Source: Bryobacterales bacterium | Lineage (GTDB): Bacteria; Acidobacteriota; Terriglobia; Bryobacterales; Bryobacteraceae | Assembly (NCBI GenBank): GCA_003164035.1 | Contig: PLRS01000033.1 | Span: forward strand, 1-43,359 | Reading direction: 5' to 3' | Length of the DNA stretch: 43,359 nucleotides | Shown: piece after piece, positions 7,362-17,632 of the stretch | Position numbering within the stretch: the stretch's first letter is position 1 | How the letters are laid out: each line of letters starts with the position of its first letter | Notes under the pieces: generated by a model | The model's database searches: none | What the model was told of the DNA's origin: nothing | What the model saw: only the letters and a program-made list of their open reading frames with translations | Program-made: the position numbers and the translations under genes

Positions 7362-9554
7362 GTGAACCGGCGCAACTTTCTACTCACCGCCGGCGCGCTG
7401 GCCGGCGCGCCCGCCCTGCCGCAATCCGCCGCGGACCGGCCCGCCAATGCCGTGCGTAGCGTCCAGCGGCTATTTACCAGCGAGGTCGAAGACAAGCCCT
7501 GGTTTTACGACCGCGAGATGTGGCCGCGTTACTTCGCCATGCTTGCCGAAAACCGTTTCAGCCGCTTCAACCTCAGCTTTGGCATCGGCTACGATTTTCT
7601 CACCGCCGTTACCGACGCCTACTTCCTGTTCGCCTACCCGTTCCTGCTTTCCGTCCAGGGCTATCACGTTCGCGCCGTCAACCTCCCCGACACCGAGCGC
7701 GACCGCAACCTGGAAACGCTTCGCTTCATCTCCGGCCAGGCCGCCGCCCACGGCCTGGAATTCCAGTTGGGCCTCTGGATGCACGGCTACCGTTGGGAGA
7801 ACAGCCCCAATCCGAACTACACCATTGAGGGGCTGGACGCCGCCAGCCACGGCCCTTATTGCCGCGACGCGCTGGCGGCTGTTCTCCGCGCCTGCCCCGC
7901 CATCACCGGAGTCACCTTCCGCGTCCACGGCGAAAGCGGTGTCGCCGAAGGCAGCTACGCGTTCTGGTCCGCGGTCTTCGACGGCGTGAAGCGCTGCGGC
8001 CGCAAAGTTGAAATCGACCTGCACGCCAAGGGCATCGACCAGGGCATGATCGACGTCGCCCTGGCCACCGGCATGCCCGTCAAGGTGTCGCCGAAGTTCT
8101 GGGCCGAGCACATGGGAATGCCGTACCACCAGGCTGGCATTCGCGACCAGGAAGTGCCGAAGGCCGGCCATTTAGACAGCGGCCTGATGGCGCTGAGCTC
8201 CGGCTCGCGCAGTTTCACCCGCTACGGCTACGCCGACTTGATGCGCGAGGACCGCCGCTTCGACGTTCTCTGGCGCATCTGGCCCGGCACCCAGCGCCTG
8301 CTGCTGTGGGCCGACCCGGTCTTCGCCGCCGCCTACGCGCGTGCCTTCGGGTTCTGCGGATCGACCGGCGTCGAGATCATGGAGCCGCTTTCCTTCAAAG
8401 GACGGCGCGGATCGGGCATCGCGCCCGCTGGATCGGGCAGTCGCTGCGCCTACGCCGACCCTTCGCTGCGCCCCCGTTGGGATTGGGAAAAGTACCTCGA
8501 TACCTACCGCGTCTGGGGCCGCAAGCTCTACGACCCCGACGCCAAGGTTGAAGCCGATCCCTCCGTCGCCGCCGCCAGCCGCATTTTGCCCATCGTCACT
8601 ACCGCGCACCTACCCTCGGCCGCGAATAACAACTACTGGCCCGAGATGTACACCAACCAATCGCTGGTCGAGCCGTCGAAAACCGAGTACACCGACACCC
8701 CGACGCCAAAGACTTTCGGCCATACCAGCCCGCTCGACCCACAGCTCTTCTCCCGCATCGACGACTTCGCCGGCGAGCTGCTCCAAGGTGAGCGGAGCGG
8801 CAAGTATTCGCCCATCGAAGTCGCCCAATGGCTGGAAGACCTGGCTGCGGCGGCGCAGCCGGTCAAGGACCGACGTATCGATATCGATGTGGCGATTGAG
8901 GCCGGCTTGGGCAGGTTTTTCGCCGCCAAATTCCGCGCCGGCGTTTTGTATGCGATTTACGAGCGCACCGGCGACCGCGCCGCCATCGAAGCGGCACTCC
9001 AGTATTACCGCGCCGCGCGGGCCTCCTGGGCCGAGTTGGCCAATCGCGCCAAGGGAGTTTACGTCTCCGATATCACCGTCGGTGAACTCCCCTGGCTCCG
9101 CGGCCATTGGCTTGACCGATTGCCCGCTATCGACGACGACATCGCCCGGCTCGACAAACGCCGCGAATCCGCCCAGCCCACCGGCGACGCCAGGCTGAAG
9201 GCCGCCATCGCCGAAGCCACCGGCCGTCCGCGGCGCCCTTCCGTCCCCATGCGCCACCGCGCGCCCGCCCGTTTCCAGCGCAACCAGCCGCTGGCGCTCG
9301 AACTGGAGGCCCCGGTGCTAGCCATCGCGCTCCTCCACTACCGCCGCGTGAACCAAGCCGAGCGATGGCAGTACGTCACCATGGACCGCAAAGGCCCCGC
9401 CTATACCGCCGCCATCCCTGGCACGTACACGGACTCGCCCTATCCGCTGCAATACTACTTCGAGCTGAAATCGGCCCCCGACCGCGCCTGGCTGTACCCC
9501 GGTTTTCCGCCCGATCTCGCCGGCCAGCCGTACTACGTGGTCGGCGGAGTTTAG
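7362..9554 (+). CDS. Tat-exported protein, probable TIM-barrel glycosidase-like fold, function unknown
   Basis: I start this at a GTG (7362) giving a twin-arginine signal, MNRRNFLLTAGALAGAPALP; the frame is open upstream to 7269 but that part overlaps the alpha-E gene. The mature protein is about 710 aa. The first 400 residues read like a catalytic (beta/alpha)8 domain of glycosidases acting on plant-type sugars (FNLSFGIGYDFLTAV, LWMHGYRW, TFRVHGESGV, IDLHAKGIDQ), with many aromatic and acidic residues at strand ends. A helical middle and a C-terminal beta-rich module follow. I cannot assign a glycoside hydrolase family, and enzyme activity is inference. It starts 22 bases after the alpha-E stop, so it may share the transcript. 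Confidence 0.75.
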   Translation: MNRRNFLLTAGALAGAPALPQSAADRPANAVRSVQRLFTSEVEDKPWFYDREMWPRYFAMLAENRFSRFNLSFGIGYDFLTAVTDAYFLFAYPFLLSVQGYHVRAVNLPDTERDRNLETLRFISGQAAAHGLEFQLGLWMHGYRWENSPNPNYTIEGLDAASHGPYCRDALAAVLRACPAITGVTFRVHGESGVAEGSYAFWSAVFDGVKRCGRKVEIDLHAKGIDQGMIDVALATGMPVKVSPKFWAEHMGMPYHQAGIRDQEVPKAGHLDSGLMALSSGSRSFTRYGYADLMREDRRFDVLWRIWPGTQRLLLWADPVFAAAYARAFGFCGSTGVEIMEPLSFKGRRGSGIAPAGSGSRCAYADPSLRPRWDWEKYLDTYRVWGRKLYDPDAKVEADPSVAAASRILPIVTTAHLPSAANNNYWPEMYTNQSLVEPSKTEYTDTPTPKTFGHTSPLDPQLFSRIDDFAGELLQGERSGKYSPIEVAQWLEDLAAAAQPVKDRRIDIDVAIEAGLGRFFAAKFRAGVLYAIYERTGDRAAIEAALQYYRAARASWAELANRAKGVYVSDITVGELPWLRGHWLDRLPAIDDDIARLDKRRESAQPTGDARLKAAIAEATGRPRRPSVPMRHRAPARFQRNQPLALELEAPVLAIALLHYRRVNQAERWQYVTMDRKGPAYTAAIPGTYTDSPYPLQYYFELKSAPDRAWLYPGFPPDLAGQPYYVVGGV

Positions 9555-9573
9555 GATACAAGAAGAAGCAGTG

Positions 9574-9653
9574 TAGCCACAGATAGACACAGATGAACAC
9601 AGATAAAATCCTTCGGTTTCTTCCTCTGTGTTCCTCTGTGTTCATCCGTGGCT
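9574..9653. repeat. Inverted repeat of the 'CACAGATGAACACAG' type
   Basis: Left arm 9574-9604 and right arm 9623-9653 are imperfect inverted copies. Both are built from short internal direct repeats (ACACAGAT; CCTCTGTGTT twice). It separates the Tat-protein gene from the permease gene. Similar sequence is widespread in bacterial intergenic regions. Confidence 0.75.
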
Positions 9654-9709
9654 AGAGAATTTTTGCGAGCCTGCCCGTAACCAATTTCGGATTTGCCAGT
9701 ATCTCCTAC

Positions 9710-12208
9710 ATGCCGCAACTTGCTCGGGACTTGCGTTTCGCCTGGCGCGGGCTTCGCAAGAACCCCATCTTTACGGCGGTCGCCATTTTGTCGCTGGCGC
9801 TTGGAATCGGCGCCAATACCGCCATCTTCACCCTGATCGATCAGCTTATTCTGCGTCTGCTGCCCATCCAAAATCCGGAGCAAGTGGTGCTGTTGGCCGG
9901 CCGCGGCCGCCATTATGGCGGCAACAACGGGCGCAACGCGCTCTCCTACCCCATGTACCAGGATCTTCGCGACCACAACCAGGTGTTCAGCGGGATGATG
10001 TGCCGCTACCGGCTGAATGCGCAGATCAACGCCGGCGAGCAACCCGAGGTCGTGGGCGCGGAACTGGTTTCCGGCAATTATTTTTCGCTCCTCGGCGTGC
10101 GCCCGGCCGCCGGACGCCTGTTCACCTCTCAAGACGATCTGTATGCAGGCTCGCATCCGTGGGCCGTGCTGACCTACGCCTACTGGCAGGCGCGGTACCG
10201 CGGCGACCGCGGCGTCATCGGCCGAACTATCCGTTTCAACGATTACCCGCTGACCATCGCCGGTGTCGCGCAGCCTGGATTCGAGGGCATGGAGCCGGGG
10301 ACCCCGATGCAGATATTCGTACCGATGGCCATGGCGCAGGCCGTGCGCCCCGGATTCACGGTGATGTACAATCGCCGGCAGCGGTGGGTCAATGTGTACG
10401 GCCGGCTCAAACCCGGAATGGCCATCCAGCATGCCCAGGCCGGGCTGCTGCCGCTGTTCCGGCAAATCATCAATGCGGAAATGCTGCAGCCGCCCTTTCG
10501 CAACGCCACGCCATACGATAAACAGCAATTCCTGCGTATGTGGCTGGAGGTGATGCCGGGTTCGCAAGGCAATACCAATATGCGCCGCGAGTATCAAACA
10601 CCCCTGCTGGTGTTGATGGCCGTGGTCGGGTTGGTGCTGCTGATCGCCTGCGCCAACCTGGCAAGTTTGCTGACGGCGCGGGCGGCGGCGCGGCAGAAGG
10701 AAATCGCGATTCGCCTGGCCGTCGGCGCCAGCCGCGGCCGCATGATTCGCCAGCTTCTGACCGAAAGCCTGCTGCTGGCAATCGCGGGCGGCGCGATCGG
10801 CATCCTGCTGGCGTTGCTGATGGTGAAGGGCCTGCTTTCCTTCCTGCCGCCCTCGCTTTCCGGCTACTCGATTGCGACGACGCCGGACCCGCGCATACTG
10901 GCGTTCACTTTCGCCCTCACGCTCTCGACCGGCATGCTGTTCGGCCTGGCGCCGGCGCTGCAATCCACCCGCCCCAATCTGGCCGGCACACTCAAGGACC
11001 AGGCCGGCGGCGTGATTGGCGGCGGCCACGTCAGGCTGCGCAAGGTCCTGGTGACGGCCCAAGTTTCTCTGTCTCTGCTGCTGCTGATCGGCGCCATCCT
11101 GTTCGTTCGCAGCCTGTCCAACCTGCACGGTCTGGACCCCGGCTTTCGGGTCGGCAACCTTATCCAATTCCAGGTCGCCCCGCGTTCGGCCGGTTACGAC
11201 GAAAACCGCACGCGCGTATTCTGGCTTCAACTGGAAGAGCGCCTGCGCGCCATTCCCGGAGTCTACGCCGCGGGGATGGCAATGGTTCCGGTGCTGGCGG
11301 ACAACGAATGGGATAACAGCCTCACTATTGCCGGCTATAACCCAAAGCCCGGCGAAGACATCGATCCGCATTTCAACGGCGTCAGCGTAGGCTACTTCGA
11401 TACGCTTGGGATTCGCGTGATTGACGGGCGCGGCTTCACTCTCAAAGATAGCCTCGGCGCGCCGCGCGTGGCCGTGGTGAACGCGAGTTTCGCGCGCCGC
11501 TACTTCAAGGACGGCCGCGCCGTGGGGCATCGCGTCGGCGAGGGCAGCGATCCGGGAACGCCCACCGATATCGAGATCGTGGGCGTGGTCAACGATACGC
11601 GCTATGAGAACCTGCGCGAACCGGTTCCGCTGGAGTTTTATCTGTGCACCGCGCAGGACAGCCGTCCGGTCAGCCTGACGGCCTACGTCCGCACCCTGCA
11701 CGATCCGGAGAACGCCTTCGGTTCGGTGCGCGCGGCCGTGCGGAGCCTCGACCCCAACCTGCCCATCACCCGTATGAAGACGCTCGAAAACCAGCTCGAC
11801 GAATCCATCGTCACCGAGCGGATGATCGCGGTGCTATCCAGCCTGTTCGGCTCGCTGGCGACGGTGCTGGCTATCGTCGGCCTGTACGGCGTGATGGCGT
11901 ACATGGTGACGCGCCGCTCGCGTGAAATCGGCATTCGCATGGCGCTGGGCGCGGGCCGGTCCGGCGTCCTCTGGCTGATCATGCGCGAGGTGCTCGCGCT
12001 GGTAGCCATCGGCATTGCCATCGGCTTGCCCGGAGCTTACCTGCTCACTCGCCTGGTTCAGGCGCAGCTCTACGGCGTGGAAGCGCACGACCCTCTGGCT
12101 ATGGCGCTGTCAACGTCCGTGCTGCTGCTGGTGGCGCTGGCCGCCGGCTACATTCCCGCCCGGCGGGCAGCGGGTACGGACCCGGTTCGCGCCCTCCGCT
12201 ACGAATAG
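9710..12208 (+). CDS. MacB/FtsX-type ABC permease of the acidobacterial duplicated orphan permease (ADOP) family
   Basis: An 832-aa inner-membrane protein with two MacB periplasmic core plus FtsX units in tandem. The first transmembrane helix (about 20-45) follows RDLRFAWRGLRKNP. A first FtsX block near residues 300-420 carries ACANLASLLTARAAARQKEIAIRLAVGASRGRMIRQLLTE (split here by wording only). A second FtsX block at the C-terminus has VTRRSREIGIRMALGAG and ends DPVRALRYE. No ATPase gene adjoins, which defines the orphan class. The substrate is unknown; MacB relatives export peptides, lipids or macrolides. This family is the best taxonomic clue in the window. Confidence 0.95.
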   Translation: MPQLARDLRFAWRGLRKNPIFTAVAILSLALGIGANTAIFTLIDQLILRLLPIQNPEQVVLLAGRGRHYGGNNGRNALSYPMYQDLRDHNQVFSGMMCRYRLNAQINAGEQPEVVGAELVSGNYFSLLGVRPAAGRLFTSQDDLYAGSHPWAVLTYAYWQARYRGDRGVIGRTIRFNDYPLTIAGVAQPGFEGMEPGTPMQIFVPMAMAQAVRPGFTVMYNRRQRWVNVYGRLKPGMAIQHAQAGLLPLFRQIINAEMLQPPFRNATPYDKQQFLRMWLEVMPGSQGNTNMRREYQTPLLVLMAVVGLVLLIACANLASLLTARAAARQKEIAIRLAVGASRGRMIRQLLTESLLLAIAGGAIGILLALLMVKGLLSFLPPSLSGYSIATTPDPRILAFTFALTLSTGMLFGLAPALQSTRPNLAGTLKDQAGGVIGGGHVRLRKVLVTAQVSLSLLLLIGAILFVRSLSNLHGLDPGFRVGNLIQFQVAPRSAGYDENRTRVFWLQLEERLRAIPGVYAAGMAMVPVLADNEWDNSLTIAGYNPKPGEDIDPHFNGVSVGYFDTLGIRVIDGRGFTLKDSLGAPRVAVVNASFARRYFKDGRAVGHRVGEGSDPGTPTDIEIVGVVNDTRYENLREPVPLEFYLCTAQDSRPVSLTAYVRTLHDPENAFGSVRAAVRSLDPNLPITRMKTLENQLDESIVTERMIAVLSSLFGSLATVLAIVGLYGVMAYMVTRRSREIGIRMALGAGRSGVLWLIMREVLALVAIGIAIGLPGAYLLTRLVQAQLYGVEAHDPLAMALSTSVLLLVALAAGYIPARRAAGTDPVRALRYE

Positions 12209-12236
12209 AAGCGGCCGAGCCTGATATCGTATAGCC

Positions 12237-13898
12237 ATGGCAATCGAGCATCGACCCGGCCAACCGCCTCCTCCGGAAATGCTGGTGGACGTGGCGCGGC
12301 TGGTAACGGCCTATTACACCGGCAAGCCGGATCCCTCGGTGGCGGCCCAGCGGGTGAGCTTCGGCACCTCCGGCCATCGCGGATCTTCCTTTGAATCGAG
12401 CTTCAACGAGGACCACATCCTGGCCATTACCCAGGCCATCTGCGAATACCGCGCGGCGGAGAAAACCGACGGGCCGCTTTATCTGGCCAAGGACACCCAC
12501 GCGCTTTCGGAGCCGGCCTTCGCCACTGCGCTCGAAGTGCTCTGCGCCCACGGCGTCACCGTGATGGTCGATTCCGATTTCGGTTACACGCCCACGCCGG
12601 CGCTGTCGCACGCCATCCTGGTTCACAATGCCGGCCGGCAAGCCGGGCTCGCCGACGGCATCGTCATCACCCCTTCGCACAACCCGCCCGAGGACGGCGG
12701 CTTCAAATACAACCCTCCCAGCGGCGGCCCGGCCGACACCGCCGCCACCAAGATCATCCAGGACCGCGCCAACGCCATCCTCGCCGGCAGCCTGGGCGAG
12801 GTTCGCCGCGTGCCTTACGCCCAGGCGCGAAATGCCGCCACCACGCTGCGGCACGATTACGTTTCGCAGTACGTCGGCGATTTGGGCGCGGTGCTCGATC
12901 TCGATGCCGTACGCGACGCCGGACTTTCGCTGTGCGCCGACCCGCTCGGCGGCGCCGGCGTGGCCTACTGGGGGCGCATCGCCGAACGTTACCGGCTCAA
13001 AATGGCGATTCAGCACGACCTGGTGGACGCCACCTTCCGCTTCATGTGCCTCGATTGGGACGGCAAGATCCGCATGGATTGCTCCTCGCCCAATGCCATG
13101 GCGGGTTTGATCGCGCTGAAGGACCGCTACGACGTGGCGTTCGCCTGCGATACCGATCACGACCGCCACGGTATCGTCACCCGCTCGGCCGGCCTGCTCA
13201 ACCCCAATCACTATCTTGCCGCGGCCATTTTCTACCTATTCCAGAACCGGCCGGGATGGAGCCCGGCCGCCGGCGTCGGCAAGACCCTGGTCTCTTCCAG
13301 CATGATCGACCGCGTGGCCGCGAACCTGGGCCGGCGCCTGGTGGAGGTGCCGGTGGGCTTCAAATGGTTCGTCGACGGATTGCTTTCGGGCGAATTCGGC
13401 TTCGGCGGGGAGGAAAGCGCCGGAGCGTCTTTTTTGCGAAAGGATGGCGGCCCATGGAGCACCGACAAAGACGGCCTCATCATGGGACTGTTGGCCGCCG
13501 AGATGCTGGCGCGCACAGGCAAGGATCCAGGCGAGATTTACCGATCGTTGACCGACCGGTTCGGCGCGCCGGTCTATGCCCGCATCGACGCCCCCGCCAC
13601 GCCCGCGGAAAAGGCCATTCTGGCCAAGCTCTCGCCGGAAGAGGTATCGGCGAAGGAATTGGCCGGCGACCCCATCGAAGCCATGCTCACCCGCGCTCCC
13701 GGCAACGGCGCCCCCATCGGGGGACTCAAAGTCACCACCCGCCGCGGCTGGTTCGCCGCCCGCCCCTCCGGCACCGAAGATGTTTACAAGATCTACGCCG
13801 AAAGCTTCGCCGGCCCCGATCACCTGCGCCAGATCCAACAGGAAGCGCGCGAGCTGATCGGCCGGACGCTGCACCCATCGGGCACGAAGATGCCGTAG
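12237..13898 (+). CDS. pgm: Phosphoglucomutase (alpha-D-glucose phosphate-specific)
   Basis: Interconverts glucose 1-phosphate and glucose 6-phosphate in the cytoplasm. The 553-aa protein shows the alpha-D-phosphohexomutase plan. Catalytic phosphoserine Ser147 lies in TPSHNP, the Mg-binding loop DTDHD at residues 305-309, the sugar-recognition GEESAG, and the C-terminal phosphate-binding [12 protein letters not shown]. Length and the N-terminal [13 protein letters not shown] match the Pgm type rather than GlmM or ManB. It lies 28 bases after the permease gene, with no obvious functional link, and is followed by a nested inverted repeat. Confidence 0.96.
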   Translation: MAIEHRPGQPPPPEMLVDVARLVTAYYTGKPDPSVAAQRVSFGTSGHRGSSFESSFNEDHILAITQAICEYRAAEKTDGPLYLAKDTHALSEPAFATALEVLCAHGVTVMVDSDFGYTPTPALSHAILVHNAGRQAGLADGIVITPSHNPPEDGGFKYNPPSGGPADTAATKIIQDRANAILAGSLGEVRRVPYAQARNAATTLRHDYVSQYVGDLGAVLDLDAVRDAGLSLCADPLGGAGVAYWGRIAERYRLKMAIQHDLVDATFRFMCLDWDGKIRMDCSSPNAMAGLIALKDRYDVAFACDTDHDRHGIVTRSAGLLNPNHYLAAAIFYLFQNRPGWSPAAGVGKTLVSSSMIDRVAANLGRRLVEVPVGFKWFVDGLLSGEFGFGGEESAGASFLRKDGGPWSTDKDGLIMGLLAAEMLARTGKDPGEIYRSLTDRFGAPVYARIDAPATPAEKAILAKLSPEEVSAKELAGDPIEAMLTRAPGNGAPIGGLKVTTRRGWFAARPSGTEDVYKIYAESFAGPDHLRQIQQEARELIGRTLHPSGTKMP

Positions 13899-13916
13899 GC
13901 TAGGTGCTCGCGTTCG

Positions 13917-13994
13917 GTGGGACAGGCCTCCCGGCCTGTCGTAGCCGCGGAAGCGGCTCTTCCGGCCAGCGACAGGCCAGGAGGCCTGTCCCAC
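13917..13994. repeat. Nested inverted repeat (GGGACAGGCC element), copy 1
   Basis: Outer arms 13917-13941 and 13970-13994 are inverted copies starting GTGGGACAGGCC. Each arm is itself a hairpin (GACAGGCC/GGCCTGTC with a 4-base loop). The second copy is at 27219-27288; arms are conserved but spacers differ. The form recalls paired REP (BIME) elements. Confidence 0.85.
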
Positions 13995-14050
13995 TCGGCA
14001 ACTGCGTCTTCCCCCACGCCGTCCACCGGCTTTTTGAGGTTCAATAAGAC

Positions 14051-17000
14051 ATGGTGGTCTCGCAGAGGGTCTGGTGTATTTTCGCGCTCGTGGGCTGGCT
14101 GGCTCTCCCGCTTCGCGCACAGCTCGATGGCCGCATTACCGGCTCGGTAGTCGATGCCTCCGGCGCCGCCGTGCCTGGGGCGCAGGTTTCGCTCTTCCTT
14201 GCCGGCGGCCAGAAGCCGCTGTTGGTCGCCAAGACCGCGACCGACGGTGTCTATCACTTCATTGGTGTGCGGCCCGGTTACTTCGATCTTTCCATCGAGG
14301 CCCAGGGCTTCGTCAAAACCACCCTCCGCAATCTCTCCGTCGATCCCGCCCGCGAAACCACCTCGCCCGCGGTTAAACTCCAACTGGCTTCAGTCACTCA
14401 GAACATCGAAGTCAACGCGCAGGTCGAAACCGTCAATACCAACAACGCCGAAATCTCCACCACCGTCAGCATCGAGGATATTCGCAACCTGCCCATCCTC
14501 GATCGCGATCCTATCAACCTCATGCAGCTCGAACCGGGCGTCGTCTACAACGGCAATTCCAACACCGTGATCAACGGCATGCGCACGTCGTATTCCGACA
14601 TGACACTCGACGGCATCAACATTCAGGATAACTACATCCGCGACAACGCCCTCGATTTCTCGCCCAACCGGCCGCTGCTCAGCCAGGTGCGAGAGATGAG
14701 CATGGTGATGTCCAACGGCAACGCGGCATCCTCCGGCGGCGCCACCGAAACCGCCTACGTCACTCCGTCGGGCACCAACCAGTTCCATGGCGAAACCTTT
14801 TGGGAAAACCGCAACAACGCATTCTCCGCCAACGACTGGTTCAATAACCAGGCCGGCGTAGGGTTGCCGTTCCTGAATCAGAATCAGGTGGGCGCCAACC
14901 TCGGCGGACCCATTCGCAAAGACAAGCTCTTCTTCTACGGCGCCTACGAAGCCGTGCGCGCGCACCAGCAGACCCCGGTGGACAATACTATTCTCACTAC
15001 TCCGGCACGCCAGGGCATTTTTCAATACCGCGACGCCTCCGCTGCCGTGCACGCGGTGAACCTGCTCAACCTGGATCACACCTCCATTGGTTCCTACATG
15101 CAGAACATACTCAACCAGGTGCCGGGGCAGCAATACATCAATAACAACCTGGTTGGCGACGGGCTCAATACCGGCGGTTACCGGTTCAATCAGCGCGACA
15201 ACGAAACCCGCGATAACGTCACCGGCAAAATCGATTACAACATCACCTCCCGGCACGCCGTGAGCGGTTCGTTTTCCTGGAACCGCGATAACTCGGATGG
15301 GGCTGGGCAGGGCCTGGAAAACGATTACTCCGCGATCCCCAAAGTCACCGTCCCGACCCACGCTGCGCTTCTCGCGCTGTCCTGGCGCTGGACCCCCACG
15401 CCGCAAATCACCAACGAAGTCCGTGCCGGCTTCAACTTCACTTATGCCTACTTCCTGACGTCGCAGCAGTTTGGCGGTTACCTCGTCACTGGCGAACTCT
15501 TTTCCGATCCGGTCAACGAATTCATGCCCCAGGGTCGCAACACCAATACCTTCGTTCTCAGCGATGACGCCGCCTGGCAGCATGGCCACCATTACATCCA
15601 ATTCGGGTTCCATGGCCAGCAGGTCTTCGTCCGTTCTTACGCCGATGCCGGCGTAGTGCCGACTTACAACCTCTACATGGGTTTAGGTCAGACCGCGCTC
15701 ACGTCGAAGCAGCTACCCGGTATCAGCCAGAACGATCTGGCCAACGCCAATCAACTGCTGGCGACGCTCGGCGGCTACATCGATAGCGACAGCCAGACAT
15801 TCAACGTCACCAGCCGCACTTCCGGCTTCGTTCCCGGCGCGCCTTATGTGCGCCACTTTCGCATGAACCAATACGCCTTCTATGTCCAGGATAAGTGGAA
15901 GATATCGCCGCGTCTCAACCTGACCTTGGGTTTGCGCTATGAATTGCCGAGCGTGGTGGATGAGGCCAATTCGCTCGAGGTGCAACCGGTACTTACCGGC
16001 ACGGTGGAACAGACTTTACTCTCCAACGCCACTTTGCAATTCACCGGGTCGAGCGCGGGCAACCCCTGGTATCATCGCGACTACCGGTACTTCGCACCCA
16101 ACGTGGGCCTGGCCTGGGACGTTTTTGGCGACGGCAAAACAGCCTTTCGCGGCTCCTATTCCATTTTCTACGTGAATGACCAGGGCATCCTCTCGCCGCA
16201 GAGCGTGCTCGAGGAAAACTCCGCCCTGCAGGGAATTTCCAGCGGCTCCGGTCTCTCTGGCACGGTCTCCAGCTTGCCGGGTATCGCGCCGCCTGCTTAT
16301 TCGGTGCCCATTACCATAGCGCAGGAATACGCCTCCAATCCATTCAACACCGTCGGCATGCTCGATCCCAATCTGCACCTCCCTTACGTGCAGCAATACT
16401 CTTTCGGCATCCAGCACGAATACAAGGACACCGTCTTCGAGGTCCGCTATGTCGGCAATCATGGGGTGGGGGAGTATCGCGCTTTCGACTACAACCAGGT
16501 GAACGTCAACGCCTCGGGCTTTCTCGCCGACTTCCTGCACGCCCAGAGCAACGGATTCCTGGCCATGGCGAAGACCGGGAATTTCAATCCTCAGTACGTT
16601 CCCTCGATCGCCGGCAGCCAGCAATTGCCGGTATTCCTGAGCATGCCGGGCGGCGGCCAACTCTCCAATCCCGCCGTCCAGAACCTGATCGAATATGGCG
16701 AGGTGGGCGACTTAGCCACGCAATACGAAACCACCGGCACCAACGGCAAGATCGCCTTCTTCCCCAACCCTAACGCCCTTGAGACCGACGTACTGACGAA
16801 TTACTCCAATTCCACTTACAACTCACTGCAGGTGGAAGTCCACCATCGCATGCGCGGCGGGTTGAGCTGGCAGGCCAATTACACGTTCGGCAAGGTGCTG
16901 AGCGACGCCGATGGCGATTCGCAATCGCGCATTCAACAGTTCCTCGACATCAACAACCCCAAGCTCGAACGCGCTCGCGCCAATTTCGATCTCACTCAGA

Positions 17001-17632
17001 TGATCAAAGCCGCCGGCTATTACAAGCTACCCTTCGGCAAGAACCACCTGCTGCATTTCCGCCGGCTCGACCCAGTTATCGGCGGCTGGACGTTTGGCTC
17101 GGTGATGACTTGGCAATCCGGCGCGCCGTTTTCCATCCTTTCCGAGGAAGGCACGCTCAACCGTTCCACCGGCAACCTCCCGTTTTACGACATCTCGTAT
17201 TACAACGCCGCCGATACTAACCTGTCCGGCGCGGCGCTGCGGAACGAGGTGAGCTATCGCATGACCGGGAACGGGCCGATGGTCGTCAATCCCGCGGCCG
17301 TGACCTCCGATGGTACGGGCGTGGCCGCTACTCCCAATGCGCCGCCGTTCCCCGGTGAGGCGTTTTGGAATCCGGGCGCCGGTACCCTGGGCGCGCTGCA
17401 GCGCCGCATGTTCGACGGGCCGTGGACTTTCGATATCGACATGAGCCTCTTCAAGACCGTCACCATCACGGAAAAGCACACCCTCGAAATCCGCATGGAC
17501 GCTTTCAACGCCCTCAACCATCCCACCTTCTGGGCGGGCGATCAAAACATCAACTCCACCAACTTCGGCTTGATGAGCTCCATGTTCTTCAACCCGCGGG
17601 TGGCGCAATTCAGCGTACACTACCGATTCTGA
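14051..17632 (+). CDS. Oar-like TonB-dependent receptor with carboxypeptidase-regulatory domain
   Basis: Large outer-membrane beta-barrel of 1193 aa. A signal peptide (residues 1-24, ending LRAQ) is followed by a carboxypeptidase-regulatory-like beta-sandwich (about 25-110: GRITGSVVDASGAAVPGAQV), a plug region (about 120-260) and a long barrel ending in FSVHYRF with terminal aromatic. This is the class common in Acidobacteria, often annotated TonB-dependent receptor or Oar. The ligand is unknown; relatives take up oligosaccharides or bind matrix. The stop overlaps the next gene start, so the cyclase-family hydrolase is probably co-expressed. Confidence 0.95.
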   Translation: MVVSQRVWCIFALVGWLALPLRAQLDGRITGSVVDASGAAVPGAQVSLFLAGGQKPLLVAKTATDGVYHFIGVRPGYFDLSIEAQGFVKTTLRNLSVDPARETTSPAVKLQLASVTQNIEVNAQVETVNTNNAEISTTVSIEDIRNLPILDRDPINLMQLEPGVVYNGNSNTVINGMRTSYSDMTLDGINIQDNYIRDNALDFSPNRPLLSQVREMSMVMSNGNAASSGGATETAYVTPSGTNQFHGETFWENRNNAFSANDWFNNQAGVGLPFLNQNQVGANLGGPIRKDKLFFYGAYEAVRAHQQTPVDNTILTTPARQGIFQYRDASAAVHAVNLLNLDHTSIGSYMQNILNQVPGQQYINNNLVGDGLNTGGYRFNQRDNETRDNVTGKIDYNITSRHAVSGSFSWNRDNSDGAGQGLENDYSAIPKVTVPTHAALLALSWRWTPTPQITNEVRAGFNFTYAYFLTSQQFGGYLVTGELFSDPVNEFMPQGRNTNTFVLSDDAAWQHGHHYIQFGFHGQQVFVRSYADAGVVPTYNLYMGLGQTALTSKQLPGISQNDLANANQLLATLGGYIDSDSQTFNVTSRTSGFVPGAPYVRHFRMNQYAFYVQDKWKISPRLNLTLGLRYELPSVVDEANSLEVQPVLTGTVEQTLLSNATLQFTGSSAGNPWYHRDYRYFAPNVGLAWDVFGDGKTAFRGSYSIFYVNDQGILSPQSVLEENSALQGISSGSGLSGTVSSLPGIAPPAYSVPITIAQEYASNPFNTVGMLDPNLHLPYVQQYSFGIQHEYKDTVFEVRYVGNHGVGEYRAFDYNQVNVNASGFLADFLHAQSNGFLAMAKTGNFNPQYVPSIAGSQQLPVFLSMPGGGQLSNPAVQNLIEYGEVGDLATQYETTGTNGKIAFFPNPNALETDVLTNYSNSTYNSLQVEVHHRMRGGLSWQANYTFGKVLSDADGDSQSRIQQFLDINNPKLERARANFDLTQMIKAAGYYKLPFGKNHLLHFRRLDPVIGGWTFGSVMTWQSGAPFSILSEEGTLNRSTGNLPFYDISYYNAADTNLSGAALRNEVSYRMTGNGPMVVNPAAVTSDGTGVAATPNAPPFPGEAFWNPGAGTLGALQRRMFDGPWTFDIDMSLFKTVTITEKHTLEIRMDAFNALNHPTFWAGDQNINSTNFGLMSSMFFNPRVAQFSVHYRF

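Noticed and set aside
9551-11701. Long minus-strand frame opposite the orphan permease
   Set aside because: Shadow frame; no motif, and the permease frame is unambiguous.
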